Positions 18,597 through 29,233 of a stretch of 64,000 nucleotides of DNA are shown one piece after another (position 1 is the stretch's first letter; the number at the start of each line of letters is the position of its first letter). Under the pieces are notes generated by a model. That model had not been told where the DNA came from. It did no database searches and was given only the letters and a program-made list of their open reading frames with translations. The DNA comes from Allobosea sp. CRIB-10 (lineage in GTDB: Bacteria; Pseudomonadota; Alphaproteobacteria; Rhizobiales; Beijerinckiaceae). The DNA is taken from contig NZ_FOKP01000001.1 of the NCBI RefSeq assembly GCF_900112185.1, positions 310,001 to 374,000 on the forward strand, written 5' to 3'. The translations under genes and the position numbers were made by a program.

Positions 18597-18627
18597 GAGG
18601 GCGCGGAGCAACCAGCTCCGCGCCCTC
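18597..18627 (+). terminator. Strong 13-bp hairpin between DUF1579 and trpG (terminator-like)
   Basis: GAGGGCGCGGAGC and GCTCCGCGCCCTC form a perfect 13-bp stem with a 5-nt loop, 31 bp after the DUF1579 stop and 71 bp before trpG. The following GCGCTTGACC has only a weak U-tract, so it may be a Rho-assisted terminator or an RNA-stabilising hairpin. It separates the accessory block from the trp genes. Confidence 0.5.
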
Positions 18628-18698
18628 GCGCTTGACCCGCATGCGCGTTCGGGGGCATGTGCAGCCCTGAGAAACTGGGTGGGAACGGCCTGGACGCG

Positions 18699-19316
18699 AT
18701 GCACATCCTGCTGATCGACAATTACGACAGCTTCACCTGGAACCTAGTCCACCTGATCGGCGGGCTCGGAGCGCAGGTCCACGTGCGCCGCAACGACACG
18801 CTCTCGGTCGATGAGGCCCTCGTCGGCGACCATGACGCGATCGTGCTCTCGCCCGGCCCGTGCACGCCCAATGAAGCCGGCATCTGCCTCGATCTCGTGC
18901 GCGAAGGCGCGGACAAAAAGCCGATTTTCGGCGTCTGCCTGGGCTTGCAGACGATCGGCCAGGTTTTCGGCGGCGAGGTGGTGCGCGCCCCCCTGCCGAT
19001 GCACGGCAAGGTCTCGACCATCACTCACCGGGCGCGGGGCCTGTTCCACGGCATCAACGGCCCGCTCGAGGCGACGCGCTATCATTCGCTGGTCGTCCGG
19101 CGCGAGACCTGCCCGTCCGAACTCTCCATCGAGGCCGAGTCCGGGGACGGCATGATCATGGCGCTGTCGCATCGCGACCTGCCGGTGCATGGCGTGCAGT
19201 TCCACCCCGAGAGCATCGCTTCGGAGCATGGGGCGACGATCCTGCGCAATTTCCTCGATCTCGCCGAGCGATGGTCGCGCCAGACCAACAAAGCCGCCCT
19301 TTCCGCGACAGCCTGA
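18699..19316 (+). CDS. trpG: Anthranilate synthase component II (glutamine amidotransferase)
   Basis: The protein has 205 residues. The ATG at 18699 gives the canonical start [18 protein letters not shown]; an earlier in-frame ATG would add 14 unusual residues. Class I glutamine amidotransferase landmarks are the oxyanion loop [12 protein letters not shown], the nucleophile C80 in [12 protein letters not shown] and the catalytic His-Glu in [13 protein letters not shown]. It hydrolyses glutamine to feed ammonia to TrpE. It may also serve folate synthesis, as many TrpG/PabA proteins do; sequence cannot exclude this. trpD follows after 14 bp. Confidence 0.95.
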   Translation: MHILLIDNYDSFTWNLVHLIGGLGAQVHVRRNDTLSVDEALVGDHDAIVLSPGPCTPNEAGICLDLVREGADKKPIFGVCLGLQTIGQVFGGEVVRAPLPMHGKVSTITHRARGLFHGINGPLEATRYHSLVVRRETCPSELSIEAESGDGMIMALSHRDLPVHGVQFHPESIASEHGATILRNFLDLAERWSRQTNKAALSATA

Positions 19317-19330
19317 TCGATCGAGTTCCC

Positions 19331-20344
19331 ATGGACGACTTCAAACCCTTCATCGCCAAGGTCGCGACCGGCGCCTCGCTGTCGCGCGAGGAGGCCCGCG
19401 ACGCCTTCGAATCCATGCTCTCCGGCGAGGTCACCAACGCGCAGGCCGCGGCCTTCCTGATGGCGCTGCGCGTGCGCGGCGAGACCACCGAGGAGATCGC
19501 CGGCGCCGTCACGGCCATGCGCTCGCGGATGCTTCCGGTTGAGGCGCCCGCCGACGCCATCGACATCGTCGGCACTGGCGGCGACGCCTCGGGCTCCTAC
19601 AATGTCTCGACCCTGGCCTCGATCATCGTCGCGGCCTGCGGCGTCCCGGTCGCCAAGCATGGCAACCGCGCGGCCTCCTCGCGCTCCGGCGCGGCCGACG
19701 TCTTGACCGCGCTCGGCGTCAAGGTCGGGCTGGAGCCCGCCGGCACCGAGCGCTGCATCGCCGAGGCCGGCGTCGGCTTCATGTTCGCGCCGACCCATCA
19801 CGCCTCGATGCGCCATGTCGCGCCGGTACGCACCGAGCTCGGCACCCGTACCATCTTCAACCTGCTCGGACCGCTCTCCAACCCGGCCGGCGTCAAGCAG
19901 CAACTGATCGGCGCCTTCTCCGAGACCTGGCTCGAGCCGATGGTCAAGGTGCTGGAGTCGCTGGGATCGAAGACGGTCTGGGCCGTGCACGGCTCCGACG
20001 GCCTCGACGAGATCACCACCACCGGCCCGACCCGCGTCGTCGCGCTGAAGGACGGCAAGATCGAGAGCTTCAATATCGCGCCCGAGGATGTCGGCATCGC
20101 CCGGGCGAAGCCTGAGGATCTGCGCGGCGGCGAGCCGGCGCAGAATGCTGAGGCGTTGCAGGACGTGCTCGGCGGCGCGAAGAGTGCCTTCCGCGACATC
20201 GCTGCCTTCAATGCCGCCGCTGCGCTCGTCGTCGCCGGCAAGGCCGCCACGCTCGGCGAGGGGCTGGCGCAGGCCTATGCGGTGCTGGACAATGGCAAGG
20301 CCAAGGCGGCGCTCGCGACCCTCGTCGCCAGCTCCAATGCGTGA
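19331..20344 (+). CDS. trpD: Anthranilate phosphoribosyltransferase
   Basis: The protein has 337 residues. The ATG at 19331 begins [18 protein letters not shown], the usual start, and a TTG/GTG-type start upstream inside trpG is not needed. The PRPP-binding glycine-rich loop [16 protein letters not shown] starts near residue 79. [17 protein letters not shown] and the GPLSNPAG segment are also diagnostic. It transfers phosphoribose to anthranilate in the cytosol. It lies between trpG and trpC in a tight operon (14 bp and 8 bp gaps). Confidence 0.96.
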   Translation: MDDFKPFIAKVATGASLSREEARDAFESMLSGEVTNAQAAAFLMALRVRGETTEEIAGAVTAMRSRMLPVEAPADAIDIVGTGGDASGSYNVSTLASIIVAACGVPVAKHGNRAASSRSGAADVLTALGVKVGLEPAGTERCIAEAGVGFMFAPTHHASMRHVAPVRTELGTRTIFNLLGPLSNPAGVKQQLIGAFSETWLEPMVKVLESLGSKTVWAVHGSDGLDEITTTGPTRVVALKDGKIESFNIAPEDVGIARAKPEDLRGGEPAQNAEALQDVLGGAKSAFRDIAAFNAAAALVVAGKAATLGEGLAQAYAVLDNGKAKAALATLVASSNA

Positions 20345-20352
20345 GGCTGCCC

Positions 20353-21165
20353 ATGTCCGATATCCTCAGGCGGATCGAGGCCTATAAGCGCGACGAGATC
20401 GCGGCGGCTCGCGTTGCGGTTCCCCAGGCCGAGATCGAGAAGCGCGCGGCGGCGCAAGCTGCCCCGCGCGATTTCGTCGGCGCGCTCGAGGCCAAGCATC
20501 GCGCCGGTAGTCCAGCCCTTATCGCCGAGATCAAGAAGGCCTCGCCGTCCAAGGGCCTGATCCGCCCCGATTTCGACCCGCCGGCGCTGGCAAAAGCCTA
20601 TGCCGAGGGCGGCGCTGCCTGCCTCTCGGTGCTGACCGATACGCCATCCTTCCAAGGCCGGCCGGAATATCTCGCCGAAGCGCGCGCCGCCTCCGGCCTG
20701 CCCGGCCTGCGCAAGGACTTCATGTTCGAGCCCTACCAGGTCTTCGAAGCGAGGAGCTGGGGCGCCGACTGCATCCTGATCATCATGGCCTCGCTCGACG
20801 ATACCGCGGCGCACGAGCTCGTCGCCACCGCCAAGGCGCTCGGCATGGCTGCGCTCGCCGAGGTCCATGACGAAGCCGAGCTGGAGCGCGCCCTGCAGCT
20901 CGACACCAGGCTGGTCGGCATCAACAACCGCGACCTGCGTAGCTTCGAGCTCGACCTCGCCGTCACCGAGCGCCTGGCGCCGCGCGCGCCGAAGGACCGA
21001 CTGCTCGTTGGCGAGAGCGGCATCTTCACTCATGCCGACATCGCCCGCCTGCAGGCTTGCGGGGTCAACACCTTCCTGGTCGGCGAAAGCCTGATGCGCC
21101 AGACGGACGTGGCCGCCGCGACACGGCAGCTCTTGACCGGCGGCACCACCGAGGCGGCGGCGTGA
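20353..21165 (+). CDS. trpC: Indole-3-glycerol phosphate synthase
   Basis: This 270-residue TIM-barrel enzyme closes the indole ring in tryptophan synthesis. I chose the ATG at 20353 ([16 protein letters not shown]); a GTG at 20341 overlapping the trpD stop would add four residues. Landmarks are [18 protein letters not shown] (catalytic Lys), [15 protein letters not shown] (catalytic Lys and Glu), [15 protein letters not shown] and [13 protein letters not shown]. No TrpF fusion is present. Its stop overlaps the moaC GTG start. trpF, trpB and trpA are not in the window. Confidence 0.96.
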   Translation: MSDILRRIEAYKRDEIAAARVAVPQAEIEKRAAAQAAPRDFVGALEAKHRAGSPALIAEIKKASPSKGLIRPDFDPPALAKAYAEGGAACLSVLTDTPSFQGRPEYLAEARAASGLPGLRKDFMFEPYQVFEARSWGADCILIIMASLDDTAAHELVATAKALGMAALAEVHDEAELERALQLDTRLVGINNRDLRSFELDLAVTERLAPRAPKDRLLVGESGIFTHADIARLQACGVNTFLVGESLMRQTDVAAATRQLLTGGTTEAAA

Positions 21166-21647
21166 GCCGCCTCACCCATCTCGACCAGAAGGGCGAGGCC
21201 CATATGGTCGATGTCGGCGACAAGGCCGAGACCGTCCGCACGGCAATCGCCGAAGGCCATGTGGTGATGCAGGCCGGGACGCTGGCGATCGTCCGCGACG
21301 GTGAGGCGAAGAAGGGCGACGTGCTCGGCACCGCCCGCCTCGCCGGCATCATGGCCGCCAAGCGCGCCCATGAACTGATCCCGCTCTGCCACCCGTTGCT
21401 GCTCTCGAAGATCGCGGTCGACCTGTCGATCGACGAAGCCCTGCCGGGCGTGCGCGTCCGCGCCGAGGTGAAGCTCACCGGCAAGACCGGTGTCGAGATG
21501 GAGGCGCTGACCGCCGTCAGCGTCGCCTGCCTCACGGTCTACGACATGGTGAAGGCGGTCGACCGCGCCATGCATATCGAAGGGATCCGGCTTGTGCATA
21601 AATCCGGCGGCAAGTCCGGAACCTACGAGCTCGCAGGGCCAGCATGA
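21162..21647 (+). CDS. moaC: Cyclic pyranopterin monophosphate synthase
   Basis: This 161-residue enzyme acts early in molybdenum cofactor synthesis, after MoaA. The start is a GTG that overlaps the trpC stop (GTGA), giving [20 protein letters not shown], the family's usual N-terminus. Landmarks are [33 protein letters not shown] and the C-terminal [12 protein letters not shown]. Its last four bases (ATGA) overlap moeA. The coupling of moaC-moeA to trpC is common in Rhizobiales. Confidence 0.96.
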   Translation: MSRLTHLDQKGEAHMVDVGDKAETVRTAIAEGHVVMQAGTLAIVRDGEAKKGDVLGTARLAGIMAAKRAHELIPLCHPLLLSKIAVDLSIDEALPGVRVRAEVKLTGKTGVEMEALTAVSVACLTVYDMVKAVDRAMHIEGIRLVHKSGGKSGTYELAGPA

Positions 21648-22855
21648 GCCTCACTCCCGTTCCCGTCGCGCTCAAAGCGCTGCTCGGCAGCGTGCCCGGC
21701 CCGACACAAGCCGAGACGCTGCCGCTGGCGCAATGCGCCGGCCGCGTGCTGGCTGGAGACGTTGCCGCGCTCCGGACCCAGCCGCCCTTCGCCAATTCGG
21801 CCATGGACGGTTATGCCGCCCGCGCCGCCGATCTGGAGCCGGGCAGGGAGCTCAAGGTCATCGGCGAATCCGCCGCCGGCCGTGGCTTTCCCGGCCCTGT
21901 CGGCCCCGGTGAGACGGTGCGCATTTTCACTGGCGCCCCCATTCCCGACGGCGCCGACGCGATCCTGATCCAGGAGCATGCCGAGGGCGTTGGCGGCCCG
22001 GTCATCCGCGTCACCAGGCCAGCGAGCAAGGGCCAGTTCATCCGCCCGGCCGGGCTCGATTTTCAGACCGGCGAGGTCCTGCTCAAGGCCGGGCGCCGGC
22101 TCGACAGCGCCGCGCTCGGCCTTGCCGCCGCCGCTGGACATCCCACGCTTTCGGTCCGCCGCAAGCCGCTGGTCGCGATCCTCGCCACCGGCGACGAGCT
22201 CGTCCTGCCGGGCGAGCCGGTCGGCCCCGACCAGATCGTCGCCTCCAACAGCTTCGCCCTCGCCGCGCTGGTCGAGCAGGCAGGCGGCACGGCGCTCGAT
22301 CTCGGCATCGCCCGCGACAACCATCCCGACCTCGCTAGCAAGATCGAAGCGGCGCGCACGGCCGGCGCCGATGTGCTGATCACGCTCGGCGGCGCCTCGG
22401 TCGGCGAGCACGATCTCGTCCAGGCGGCGCTGAAGGCGCAGGGCATGGCGCTCGGCTTCTGGAAGATCGCGATGCGCCCGGGCAAGCCGATGATGATGGG
22501 CCGGCTCGGGCCCATGGTCGCGCTCGGCCTCCCCGGCAACCCGGTCTCCTCGATCGTCTGCGGCCATCTCTTCGCCATGCCGCTGGTCGAGGCCCTGCTC
22601 GGCATCGCCGATCCCGAGCGCGACCGCAGCGAAGCCGCCATCCTCGCCAGCGATCTGCCGGCCAATGATGAACGCCAGGACTATCTGCGCGCCACGATCG
22701 AGACGATCGACGGCGAGCGACGCGTCAGGCCGTTCTCGAAGCAGGATTCGTCCATGCTGGCGAACCTGTCGCGGGCCGAGGCGCTGGTGATCCGCCCCGC
22801 TTTCGCCGAGCCGGCCAAGGCAGGCGATCGCTGCCGCATCATCCGGCTGCGCTGA
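21644..22855 (+). CDS. moeA: Molybdopterin molybdenumtransferase
   Basis: This 403-residue enzyme inserts molybdate into adenylated molybdopterin. Landmarks are the N-terminal [35 protein letters not shown], the MoCF domain [18 protein letters not shown] near residue 180, [13 protein letters not shown] and [11 protein letters not shown]. Start and stop are clear, with translational coupling to moaC through ATGA. It ends 103 bp before lexA, whose LexA-controlled promoter lies in that gap, so the trp-moa operon probably ends here. Confidence 0.95.
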   Translation: MSLTPVPVALKALLGSVPGPTQAETLPLAQCAGRVLAGDVAALRTQPPFANSAMDGYAARAADLEPGRELKVIGESAAGRGFPGPVGPGETVRIFTGAPIPDGADAILIQEHAEGVGGPVIRVTRPASKGQFIRPAGLDFQTGEVLLKAGRRLDSAALGLAAAAGHPTLSVRRKPLVAILATGDELVLPGEPVGPDQIVASNSFALAALVEQAGGTALDLGIARDNHPDLASKIEAARTAGADVLITLGGASVGEHDLVQAALKAQGMALGFWKIAMRPGKPMMMGRLGPMVALGLPGNPVSSIVCGHLFAMPLVEALLGIADPERDRSEAAILASDLPANDERQDYLRATIETIDGERRVRPFSKQDSSMLANLSRAEALVIRPAFAEPAKAGDRCRIIRLR

Positions 22856-22882
22856 TCCGTTCACCTTGGGAGAGGAAGCGCC

Positions 22883-22926
22883 TTGCGGAACACAAGGCGA
22901 ACGCGTATGGTGTTCGTGCTTTGTTT
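22883..22926 (+). promoter_or_regulatory. lexA promoter with two LexA (SOS) boxes
   Basis: A TTGCGG hexamer (22883-22888) and TATGGT (22906-22911) are spaced 17 bp apart. A perfect GAAC-N7-GAAC box (22888-22902), the alphaproteobacterial SOS operator, fills the spacer. A one-mismatch GTTC-N7-GTTT box (22912-22926) follows the -10 directly. The ATG of lexA is 33 bp downstream. This implies autorepression of lexA. The same two-box layout occurs at 54335-54377. Confidence 0.82.
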
Positions 22927-22958
22927 CGATTCTAGCCCGAGAGGCGAACGGCGCGGCC

Positions 22959-23693
22959 ATGCTGACACGCAAACAGTTCGAACTGCTTCGCTTCATCCAT
23001 GAGCGCCTGCGCGAATCCGGCGTGCCGCCCTCCTTCGACGAGATGAAGGACGCGCTCGACCTGCGCTCCAAGTCGGGCATCCACCGTTTGATCATGGCAT
23101 TGGAGGAACGCGGCTTCATTCGCCGGCTTCCGAACCGGGCGCGCGCCCTCGAAGTCATCAAGATGCCGGACGGCATCGGCGGGCCGCAGGCGCAGCGTGG
23201 CCGTTTCAGCCCCTCGATCGTCCAGGGTGGGCTCGGCCAAACCCCGCCAGCCCCGGCACCTGCGGCCAATCTGACGAAGCCGCGTCCGCCGGCTGAAGAG
23301 AGCGGGCGTTCGACCGTTTCCATCCCGGTCATGGGCCGTATCGCCGCCGGTACGCCGATCTCGGCGATCCAGGACCGCAGCCACAGCGTGACGATGCCGG
23401 CCGACATGCTCGGCGGCGGCGAGCATTATGCGCTCGAGGTCCGCGGCGATTCGATGATCGAGGCCGGCATCCTCGACGGCGACACCGTGGTGATCCGCAA
23501 GCAGGACACCGCCAATACCGGCGACATCATCGTCGCCCTGATCGACGACGAGGAAGCGACGCTGAAGCGGCTGCGCAAGCGTGGCTCGTCGATCGCGCTC
23601 GAAGCCGCCAACCCCGCTTATGAGACGCGTGTGCTCGGCCCCGACCGGGTCAAGATCCAGGGCCGCCTCGTCAACCTGATGCGGCGCTACTGA
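22959..23693 (+). CDS. lexA: LexA repressor of the SOS response
   Basis: The protein has 244 residues. The ATG at 22959 begins [20 protein letters not shown], the standard winged-helix start; the DNA-binding domain spans about 1-68 ([20 protein letters not shown]). A long Pro/Ala-rich linker (about 75-118), usual in Rhizobiales, follows. In the S24 peptidase domain the self-cleavage site is A130-G131 (IAAGTPIS), the nucleophile S165 (RGDSMIEAG) and the general base K203 (EATLKR). It represses DNA-damage genes until RecA filaments trigger self-cleavage. Its last bases overlap the convergent comEC stop by 7 bp. Confidence 0.97.
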   Translation: MLTRKQFELLRFIHERLRESGVPPSFDEMKDALDLRSKSGIHRLIMALEERGFIRRLPNRARALEVIKMPDGIGGPQAQRGRFSPSIVQGGLGQTPPAPAPAANLTKPRPPAEESGRSTVSIPVMGRIAAGTPISAIQDRSHSVTMPADMLGGGEHYALEVRGDSMIEAGILDGDTVVIRKQDTANTGDIIVALIDDEEATLKRLRKRGSSIALEAANPAYETRVLGPDRVKIQGRLVNLMRRY

Positions 23694-25945
23694 AGCGCCT
23701 CCAGATCCTGTGCCGGCTCTGCAGGTGTCGGCGCGGGGGCAGTTGCAGGCTCGGGCACCGGCCTCGGTTCCGGCCGCGCGCGGGTCCATGGACGCAGGCG
23801 CGTGACCTCGTCGGCCGTATAGGCGCGCCAACCGCCGCGGGCAGCATGATAAGCGGTCGCGCCGTCGCGGATGAGCGCACTGCGATCGATCAGGCGCGCG
23901 GCGCAAGGTGCTGTCCAATAGAGCGACGTCACCACGAGATCGGCGCGCTGGCAGTCCTCGACCAGTGCGATGCGATCGCGCGTATAGGCGACACTTCGTC
24001 CATCCGGCAGGCGGATGACACAGCCTCGCGCATCGCAGGCGGCGCCATCGCGCAGGGCCGCATCGTCCGGCGAGCGGGAATCACCGTCGGCATGCAGCCA
24101 TTGCGTCAGCACGAAGCGGCTCGGCTTGCCGGCCAGCACCATCTTTCCCTCCGGCCCGCGCACCAGCACGCCCGAGCCGTCGCGCTCGATCAGGATGTCG
24201 GGCCGCGACGGCGCCGAGGCCAGCGCCAGTCCGCCGACCAGCGGCAATGCGGCAAGGAAGCGCAGCGCCGTCGTCCACAGGGTCAGCCAGAGCAGTGACA
24301 GCGAGAACAGGATCAGCGCGAGCGGGCCGAAGGCCGGCAGCACAATAGTCGAGCGGTCGATGCCGGCGACCCAATGGGCGAGCTGGAGCACGAGGCCCGA
24401 CGCCCAGCCCATCAGCGCCCAGGCCGGCCAGTCGAGCCCGAACGGATAGGCGAGCACGCCGAAGACCGCGGCCGGCATCACGATCAGCGAGACGAAGGGC
24501 AGCGCCAGCGCGTTGCCGAGCAGGCCGAACGGGTTGAAGGTCTGGAAATGGAAGACGCCATAGGGCGCCGTCGCCGCGGTCGCGACCATGGTGGTGGTCA
24601 GGATGCCGACGGCCGAGAGCCAAAGCGGCCGCAGCGGCCAGGGCCACGTAGCCGCGGCGTCTGGCGCCCGCTCCTGCCAGCGCTCGGCGAAGGCGATCAG
24701 CGCCGCCACCGCCCCGAATGACATCTGGAAGCTCGGCCCGAGCAGCGCCTCCGGCTCGCGCAGCAGCACGATGATCGCAGCGAGCGCGAGATTGCGCATG
24801 GAGAGCGCCGGCCGGTCGACCAGGATCGCGCCGAGCATGACCAGTGTCATGATCAGCGAGCGCACCGTCGCGACCTCGGCGCCGGAGAAGACACAGTAGG
24901 CGGTCGCGCCAGCCATGGCAGCGAGCGCCGCGAGCTTCTTCACCGGCCAGTACAGCGCCGCCGTCTGCGACAATGCCAGCAGCGCCCGCGCCAGCCAGAA
25001 GATCGTGCCGGCGGCGAGCACCATATGCAGGCCGGAAATCGAGACGATATGGTAGATGCCGGCGGCGCGCAGGTCGTTGTTGGTCTGCTCGCTGATCAAA
25101 CCGCGCTTGCCGGTGACCAGCGCTGCCGCCATCGCCCCCGCCTGCCCACCGCCGCTGGTCGCGATGCGCTCGGTCAAGGCGTTGCGGGCCTGGTCGATTG
25201 CGACCGCCCAAGCGAGCCGGCGCGGCATCGGGATCGGCGCCGGTGCGAGCGCGATCTTGCCGGCGATATTGCCGACGGCGCCGATGCCCTGGAAGAAGGC
25301 GTCGCGGGCGAAATCATAGCCGCCTGGGCGCGCCGGGCCGGGCGGCGGCAACAGGCGCGCGGTCGCGCTGATATGGTCGCCAGGCTTCAGCGTCGTCACC
25401 GGCGTGGTGACGCGCACCCGCCGCGGCCTCTGTGCCGGATCGATGCCCGGCAGGTCGGTGACCTGGATGACGATGCGGACGCCCTTCTCGCGCTGCTCCA
25501 GCGCTTCGATGAAGCCGGTGAGCTTGCCGACATGGTTGCGTGCGAGGGTGGGCGCCGCGATGCCTGCCGTTCGCCAGGTCGCGGCGGCGAAACCTGCAAA
25601 GGCCGCAGTCGCGGCGATGCAGACCGCCATGGCCGCCCGGCGCTGCCGCAGCAGCAGCGCGGCGAGCGCGCACAGCACCAACCCGGCCAGGGGGGCGGCC
25701 AGCCCCGGCTCACGATCGGCCAGGAAGTAGAGCAACACGCCGGCGCCCATGCAGACCGGAAGCCAGTTGAACAGGCGGCGGCGCTCGATCTCGGTTTCGA
25801 GAGCGTGGCGGAGACGGCAGCCCCAATCCTGCAGGGAAAGTGATGCAGGCCAGGGGAATCCGGCGGCACGCCGCAAGCGCGCCGGCAAGGCCAGCGCGGC
25901 GGCCCGCACCCTGCTACGGCGCTGTTCTGGCCCGTAGGAGAGCAT
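23687..25945 (-). CDS. comEC: ComEC/Rec2 family membrane protein (DNA uptake channel type)
   Basis: This is about a 752-residue polytopic inner-membrane protein. I prefer the ATG at 25945 (MLSYGPEQ), preceded by GGGGACGG; a GTG at 25996 would add 17 residues. The N-terminal region has two to three helices and a DUF4131/OB-like part ([17 protein letters not shown]). The Competence domain follows with the diagnostic [18 protein letters not shown] and [15 protein letters not shown]. The C-terminus (about 620-720, [13 protein letters not shown]) looks like a degenerate metallo-hydrolase part, and no HxHxDH motif is visible. Natural competence cannot be concluded: ComEC homologues occur in many species without proven uptake. 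Confidence 0.88.
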   Translation of the reverse strand: MLSYGPEQRRSRVRAAALALPARLRRAAGFPWPASLSLQDWGCRLRHALETEIERRRLFNWLPVCMGAGVLLYFLADREPGLAAPLAGLVLCALAALLLRQRRAAMAVCIAATAAFAGFAAATWRTAGIAAPTLARNHVGKLTGFIEALEQREKGVRIVIQVTDLPGIDPAQRPRRVRVTTPVTTLKPGDHISATARLLPPPGPARPGGYDFARDAFFQGIGAVGNIAGKIALAPAPIPMPRRLAWAVAIDQARNALTERIATSGGGQAGAMAAALVTGKRGLISEQTNNDLRAAGIYHIVSISGLHMVLAAGTIFWLARALLALSQTAALYWPVKKLAALAAMAGATAYCVFSGAEVATVRSLIMTLVMLGAILVDRPALSMRNLALAAIIVLLREPEALLGPSFQMSFGAVAALIAFAERWQERAPDAAATWPWPLRPLWLSAVGILTTTMVATAATAPYGVFHFQTFNPFGLLGNALALPFVSLIVMPAAVFGVLAYPFGLDWPAWALMGWASGLVLQLAHWVAGIDRSTIVLPAFGPLALILFSLSLLWLTLWTTALRFLAALPLVGGLALASAPSRPDILIERDGSGVLVRGPEGKMVLAGKPSRFVLTQWLHADGDSRSPDDAALRDGAACDARGCVIRLPDGRSVAYTRDRIALVEDCQRADLVVTSLYWTAPCAARLIDRSALIRDGATAYHAARGGWRAYTADEVTRLRPWTRARPEPRPVPEPATAPAPTPAEPAQDLEALQ

Positions 25946-26113
25946 CCGTCCCCCGTCGCGGCTGCGCGATGATCGCCCCCTCCCCGCAGGAGGCACTTAA
26001 CGGCAGCCGGCAAGCCATGTTACAGCGGCGGCGCCGGATGTCAGCCCCGGCCGAGGCCCGCACCGCAACTGCCCTCGCCTTTTGCTTACCCGTTCCGCCG
26101 GAGCCTTCCTTTC

Positions 26114-27532
26114 ATGAGTGACACGGTCGTCACGCGCTTCGCGCCGTCGCCAACCGGATTCCTGCACATCGGCGGTGCCCGCACCGCGCTGTTCAACTGG
26201 CTCTATGCTCGCCGTCATGGCGGCAAGATGCTGCTACGCATCGAGGACACCGATCGCGAACGCTCGACCGAGGGCGCCATCGCCGCGATCCTCGACGGCT
26301 TGGCCTGGCTCGGTCTCGCTTGGGACGGGCAGACCGTCTACCAGTTCCAGCGCGCCGCCCGCCATCGCGAGGTCGCCGAGCAGATGCTGGCCGCCGGCAA
26401 GGCCTATTATTGCTATGCGACGCCGCAGGAGCTCGAGGCGGAGCGCGAGGCGGCACGCGCCGAAGGCAAGCCGTGGATCTATGACGGGCGCTGGCGCGAC
26501 CGCGACCCCGCGACGGCGCCCGAGGGCGTCAAGCCGGTGATCCGCCTCAAGGCCGAGCGGACCGGGGAGACCGTGGTCGAGGACGAGGTCCAGGGCCGCG
26601 TCGTCTGGCAGAACGAGAATCTCGACGATCTCGTGCTGCTGCGCTCAGACGGTAACCCGACCTATATGCTCGCCGTCGTCGTCGACGATCACGACATGGG
26701 CGTCACCCACATCATCCGCGGTTCGGACCACCTGACCAATGCCGCCCGCCAGACGCAGATCTACCAGGCGCTCGGCTGGAGCGTGCCGAGCATGTCGCAT
26801 ATCCCGCTGATCCACGGGGCTGACGGCGCCAAATTGTCGAAGCGGCATGGCGCGCTCGGCATCGATGCCTATCGCTCCATGGGCTATCTGCCGGTGGCGC
26901 TGCGCAACTATCTGCTGCGGCTCGGCTGGAGCCATGGCGATCAGGAAATCTTCTCCACGCAGGAGATGATCGAGCTGTTCAACCTGTCCTCGATCGGCCG
27001 TTCGCCGGCGCGCTTCGACTACGCCAAGCTCGAGAACCTCAACGGCCTTTATATGCGCGAGTCGGCCGATCACGAATTGATGACCGCGCTTAAGGCGATC
27101 TGGTCGGAGATCGGCCCGCCGCGTGGCATCGGCACGGAGCCGACCCCGGAGCTGGAAGCCAAGCTGATGGCGGCCATGCCGGGCCTGAAGGAGCGGGCCA
27201 AGACGCTGATCGAGCTGATCGACAGCGCCTCCTATCTCTACGCCCAGCGGCCGCTGGCATTGGAGCCCAAGGCGGCCGCGCTGCTGGACGAGGCTGCGCG
27301 CCAACGCATGCCGAAACTGGCGGAAAAGCTCTCGGCAGTGTCGGATTGGGCGCCGCCGCCGCTGGAGAGCGCGATCCGCGACTTCGCCGAGGAGAGCGGC
27401 GTCAAGCTCGGCCAGGTCGCGCAGCCTCTGCGCGCGGCGCTGACGGGCAAGACCACCTCGCCCGGCCTCTTCGACGTGATGGCGGTGCTCGGCCGCGACG
27501 AGGTGCTGGCCCGCCTCGCCGACGCGGCCTGA
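26114..27532 (+). CDS. gltX: Glutamyl-tRNA synthetase
   Basis: This 472-residue class I aminoacyl-tRNA synthetase has the HIGH-type motif [18 protein letters not shown] (H18-G21) and the KMSKS-type motif KLSKRHGA near residue 240. Also visible are [14 protein letters not shown] and the [20 protein letters not shown] segment. It charges tRNA-Glu and possibly tRNA-Gln, as alphaproteobacteria often use the GatCAB route. It is the only gltX in the window; some alphaproteobacteria carry two. It is divergent from comEC and followed by a hairpin at 27599. Confidence 0.96.
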   Translation: MSDTVVTRFAPSPTGFLHIGGARTALFNWLYARRHGGKMLLRIEDTDRERSTEGAIAAILDGLAWLGLAWDGQTVYQFQRAARHREVAEQMLAAGKAYYCYATPQELEAEREAARAEGKPWIYDGRWRDRDPATAPEGVKPVIRLKAERTGETVVEDEVQGRVVWQNENLDDLVLLRSDGNPTYMLAVVVDDHDMGVTHIIRGSDHLTNAARQTQIYQALGWSVPSMSHIPLIHGADGAKLSKRHGALGIDAYRSMGYLPVALRNYLLRLGWSHGDQEIFSTQEMIELFNLSSIGRSPARFDYAKLENLNGLYMRESADHELMTALKAIWSEIGPPRGIGTEPTPELEAKLMAAMPGLKERAKTLIELIDSASYLYAQRPLALEPKAAALLDEAARQRMPKLAEKLSAVSDWAPPPLESAIRDFAEESGVKLGQVAQPLRAALTGKTTSPGLFDVMAVLGRDEVLARLADAA

Positions 27533-27598
27533 GCGCCCTCAGAAAGGCTAATGCCCGCTCGGTTGAACCCCTCGCGGAATTGGTCTAGCAACGCGCTG

Positions 27599-27626
27599 CG
27601 GACCGGCTGCTCCGGCTGCCGGTCCG
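27599..27626. other. 9-bp hairpin between gltX and gltA
   Basis: CGGACCGGC pairs with GCCGGTCCG over a 10-nt loop, 66 bp after the gltX stop. The following GCATAAAAAATGC is A-rich, not T-rich, on the plus strand, so intrinsic termination is doubtful. The rest of the 269 bp gap shows no other clear signal; a gltA promoter must lie there. Confidence 0.4.
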
Positions 27627-27801
27627 GCATAAAAAATGCTTCAAAATCAGTCCGATGAACCCTTCCCGCTTGCCCGCCCCGACAGTCCCGTCATGGAGCC
27701 GTCATCGTGGGACGTTCGGATGACGTGGAATGCGACAGGCAGCCGGCGCCTCCGTCCGACCGGGACTATGACTGAAGAACGAGCCTGAAAGGATCGGATC
27801 C

Positions 27802-29091
27802 ATGAGCGGAACTACCAGCCAGTTGGCTGTCGAAGGCAAGACCGTCGACATGCCGGTCAAAACGGGTTCGATCGGGCCATCGGTCATCGACATCGGCAAG
27901 CTGTACAGCCAGACCGGCATGTTCACCTACGACCCCGGCTTCACCTCGACCGCGAGCTGCGAGTCGCAGATCACCTATATCGACGGCGACGAGGGCGTCC
28001 TGCTCTATCGCGGCTATCCGATCGAGCAGCTCGCTGAACATGGCGACTTCCTCGAGACCTGCTACCTGCTGCTTTACGGCGAGCTGCCGACCGCGGCGCA
28101 GAAGGCGGATTTCGACTATCGCGTCACGCGCCACACCATGGTGCACGAGCAGATGGCCCGCTTCTTCCAGGGCTTCCGCCGCGACGCGCACCCGATGGCG
28201 GTTCTGGTCGCCTCGGTCGGCGCCATGTCGGCCTTCTATCACGACTCGACCGATATCTCCGATCCGCAGCAGCGCATGATCGCCTCGATGCGGATGATCG
28301 CGAAGATGCCGACCCTGGCGGCGATGGCCTACAAGTATACGATCGGCCAACCCTTCGTGTATCCGCTCAACTCGCTGGACTACACCTCGAACTTCCTGCG
28401 CATGTGCTTCGCCGTGCCGGCCGAGGAGTACAAGGTCAATCCGGTGCTCTCGCGGGCCCTCGACCGGATCTTCATCTTGCACGCCGACCATGAGCAGAAT
28501 GCCTCGACCTCGACGGTCCGGCTCGCCGGCTCTTCCGGCGCCAATCCCTTCGCCTGCATCGCGGCCGGCGTCGCCTGCCTCTGGGGCCCGGCGCATGGCG
28601 GCGCCAACGAGGCGGCGCTGAAGATGCTCGAGGAGATCGGCAGCGTCGACAACATCCCGAAATACATCGCCAAGGCCAAGGACAAGAACGATCCGTTCCG
28701 CCTGATGGGCTTCGGCCACCGTGTTTACAAGAACTACGATCCGCGCGCCAAGATCATGCAGAAGACCACGCATGAGGTCTTGGCCGAGCTCGGCATCAAG
28801 GACGATCCGTTGCTCGACGTCGCCATGGAGCTCGAGCGCATCGCGCTGCACGACGAGTACTTCATCGAGAAGAAGCTCTATCCGAACATCGACTTCTATT
28901 CGGGCATCACCCTGAAGGCGATGGGCTTCCCGACCTCGATGTTTACCGCGCTGTTCGCGCTGGCACGCAGCATCGGCTGGATCGCACAGTGGAAGGAGAT
29001 GATCGAGGATCCGTCCCAGCGCATCGGCCGTCCGCGCCAGCTCTACACCGGCGCCCCGAAGCGCGACTACACCCCGATCGGCCGCCGCTGA
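27802..29091 (+). CDS. gltA: Citrate synthase
   Basis: This 429-residue cytosolic type II enzyme condenses oxaloacetate and acetyl-CoA to start the TCA cycle. Catalytic landmarks are the histidine in [15 protein letters not shown], the histidine in [15 protein letters not shown] and the aspartate-bearing NIDFYSGI segment. [18 protein letters not shown] and [13 protein letters not shown] are typical of the N-terminal half. The start follows a GAAAGGATCGG ribosome-binding site. A clear intrinsic terminator at 29116-29150 ends the transcript. gltX-gltA facing lpxB is a common Rhizobiales arrangement. Confidence 0.97.
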   Translation: MSGTTSQLAVEGKTVDMPVKTGSIGPSVIDIGKLYSQTGMFTYDPGFTSTASCESQITYIDGDEGVLLYRGYPIEQLAEHGDFLETCYLLLYGELPTAAQKADFDYRVTRHTMVHEQMARFFQGFRRDAHPMAVLVASVGAMSAFYHDSTDISDPQQRMIASMRMIAKMPTLAAMAYKYTIGQPFVYPLNSLDYTSNFLRMCFAVPAEEYKVNPVLSRALDRIFILHADHEQNASTSTVRLAGSSGANPFACIAAGVACLWGPAHGGANEAALKMLEEIGSVDNIPKYIAKAKDKNDPFRLMGFGHRVYKNYDPRAKIMQKTTHEVLAELGIKDDPLLDVAMELERIALHDEYFIEKKLYPNIDFYSGITLKAMGFPTSMFTALFALARSIGWIAQWKEMIEDPSQRIGRPRQLYTGAPKRDYTPIGRR

Positions 29092-29115
29092 GCGGCTCCA
29101 TCGGCTGAATGACGA

Positions 29116-29150
29116 GGCCGCGACGGAACCCGTCGCGGCCTTTATTGTTT
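29116..29150 (+). terminator. Rho-independent terminator of gltA
   Basis: GGCCGCGACG and CGTCGCGGCC form a perfect 10-bp stem with a 5-nt loop, followed by TTTATTGTTT. It begins 25 bp after the gltA stop. This is the clearest plus-strand intrinsic terminator in the window. Confidence 0.9.
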
Positions 29151-29233
29151 CCTGCGATTGATGCATCAGACGCAGATGACGGTTGCGCCGGGCGCGCTAC
29201 AGTCGCCGACCCATTTTGAAAGGTTCATCGCTC

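Noticed and set aside
23687..25945. Evidence for natural competence from comEC
   Set aside because: ComEC homologues are widespread in species without shown DNA uptake, and no other competence gene is in the window.
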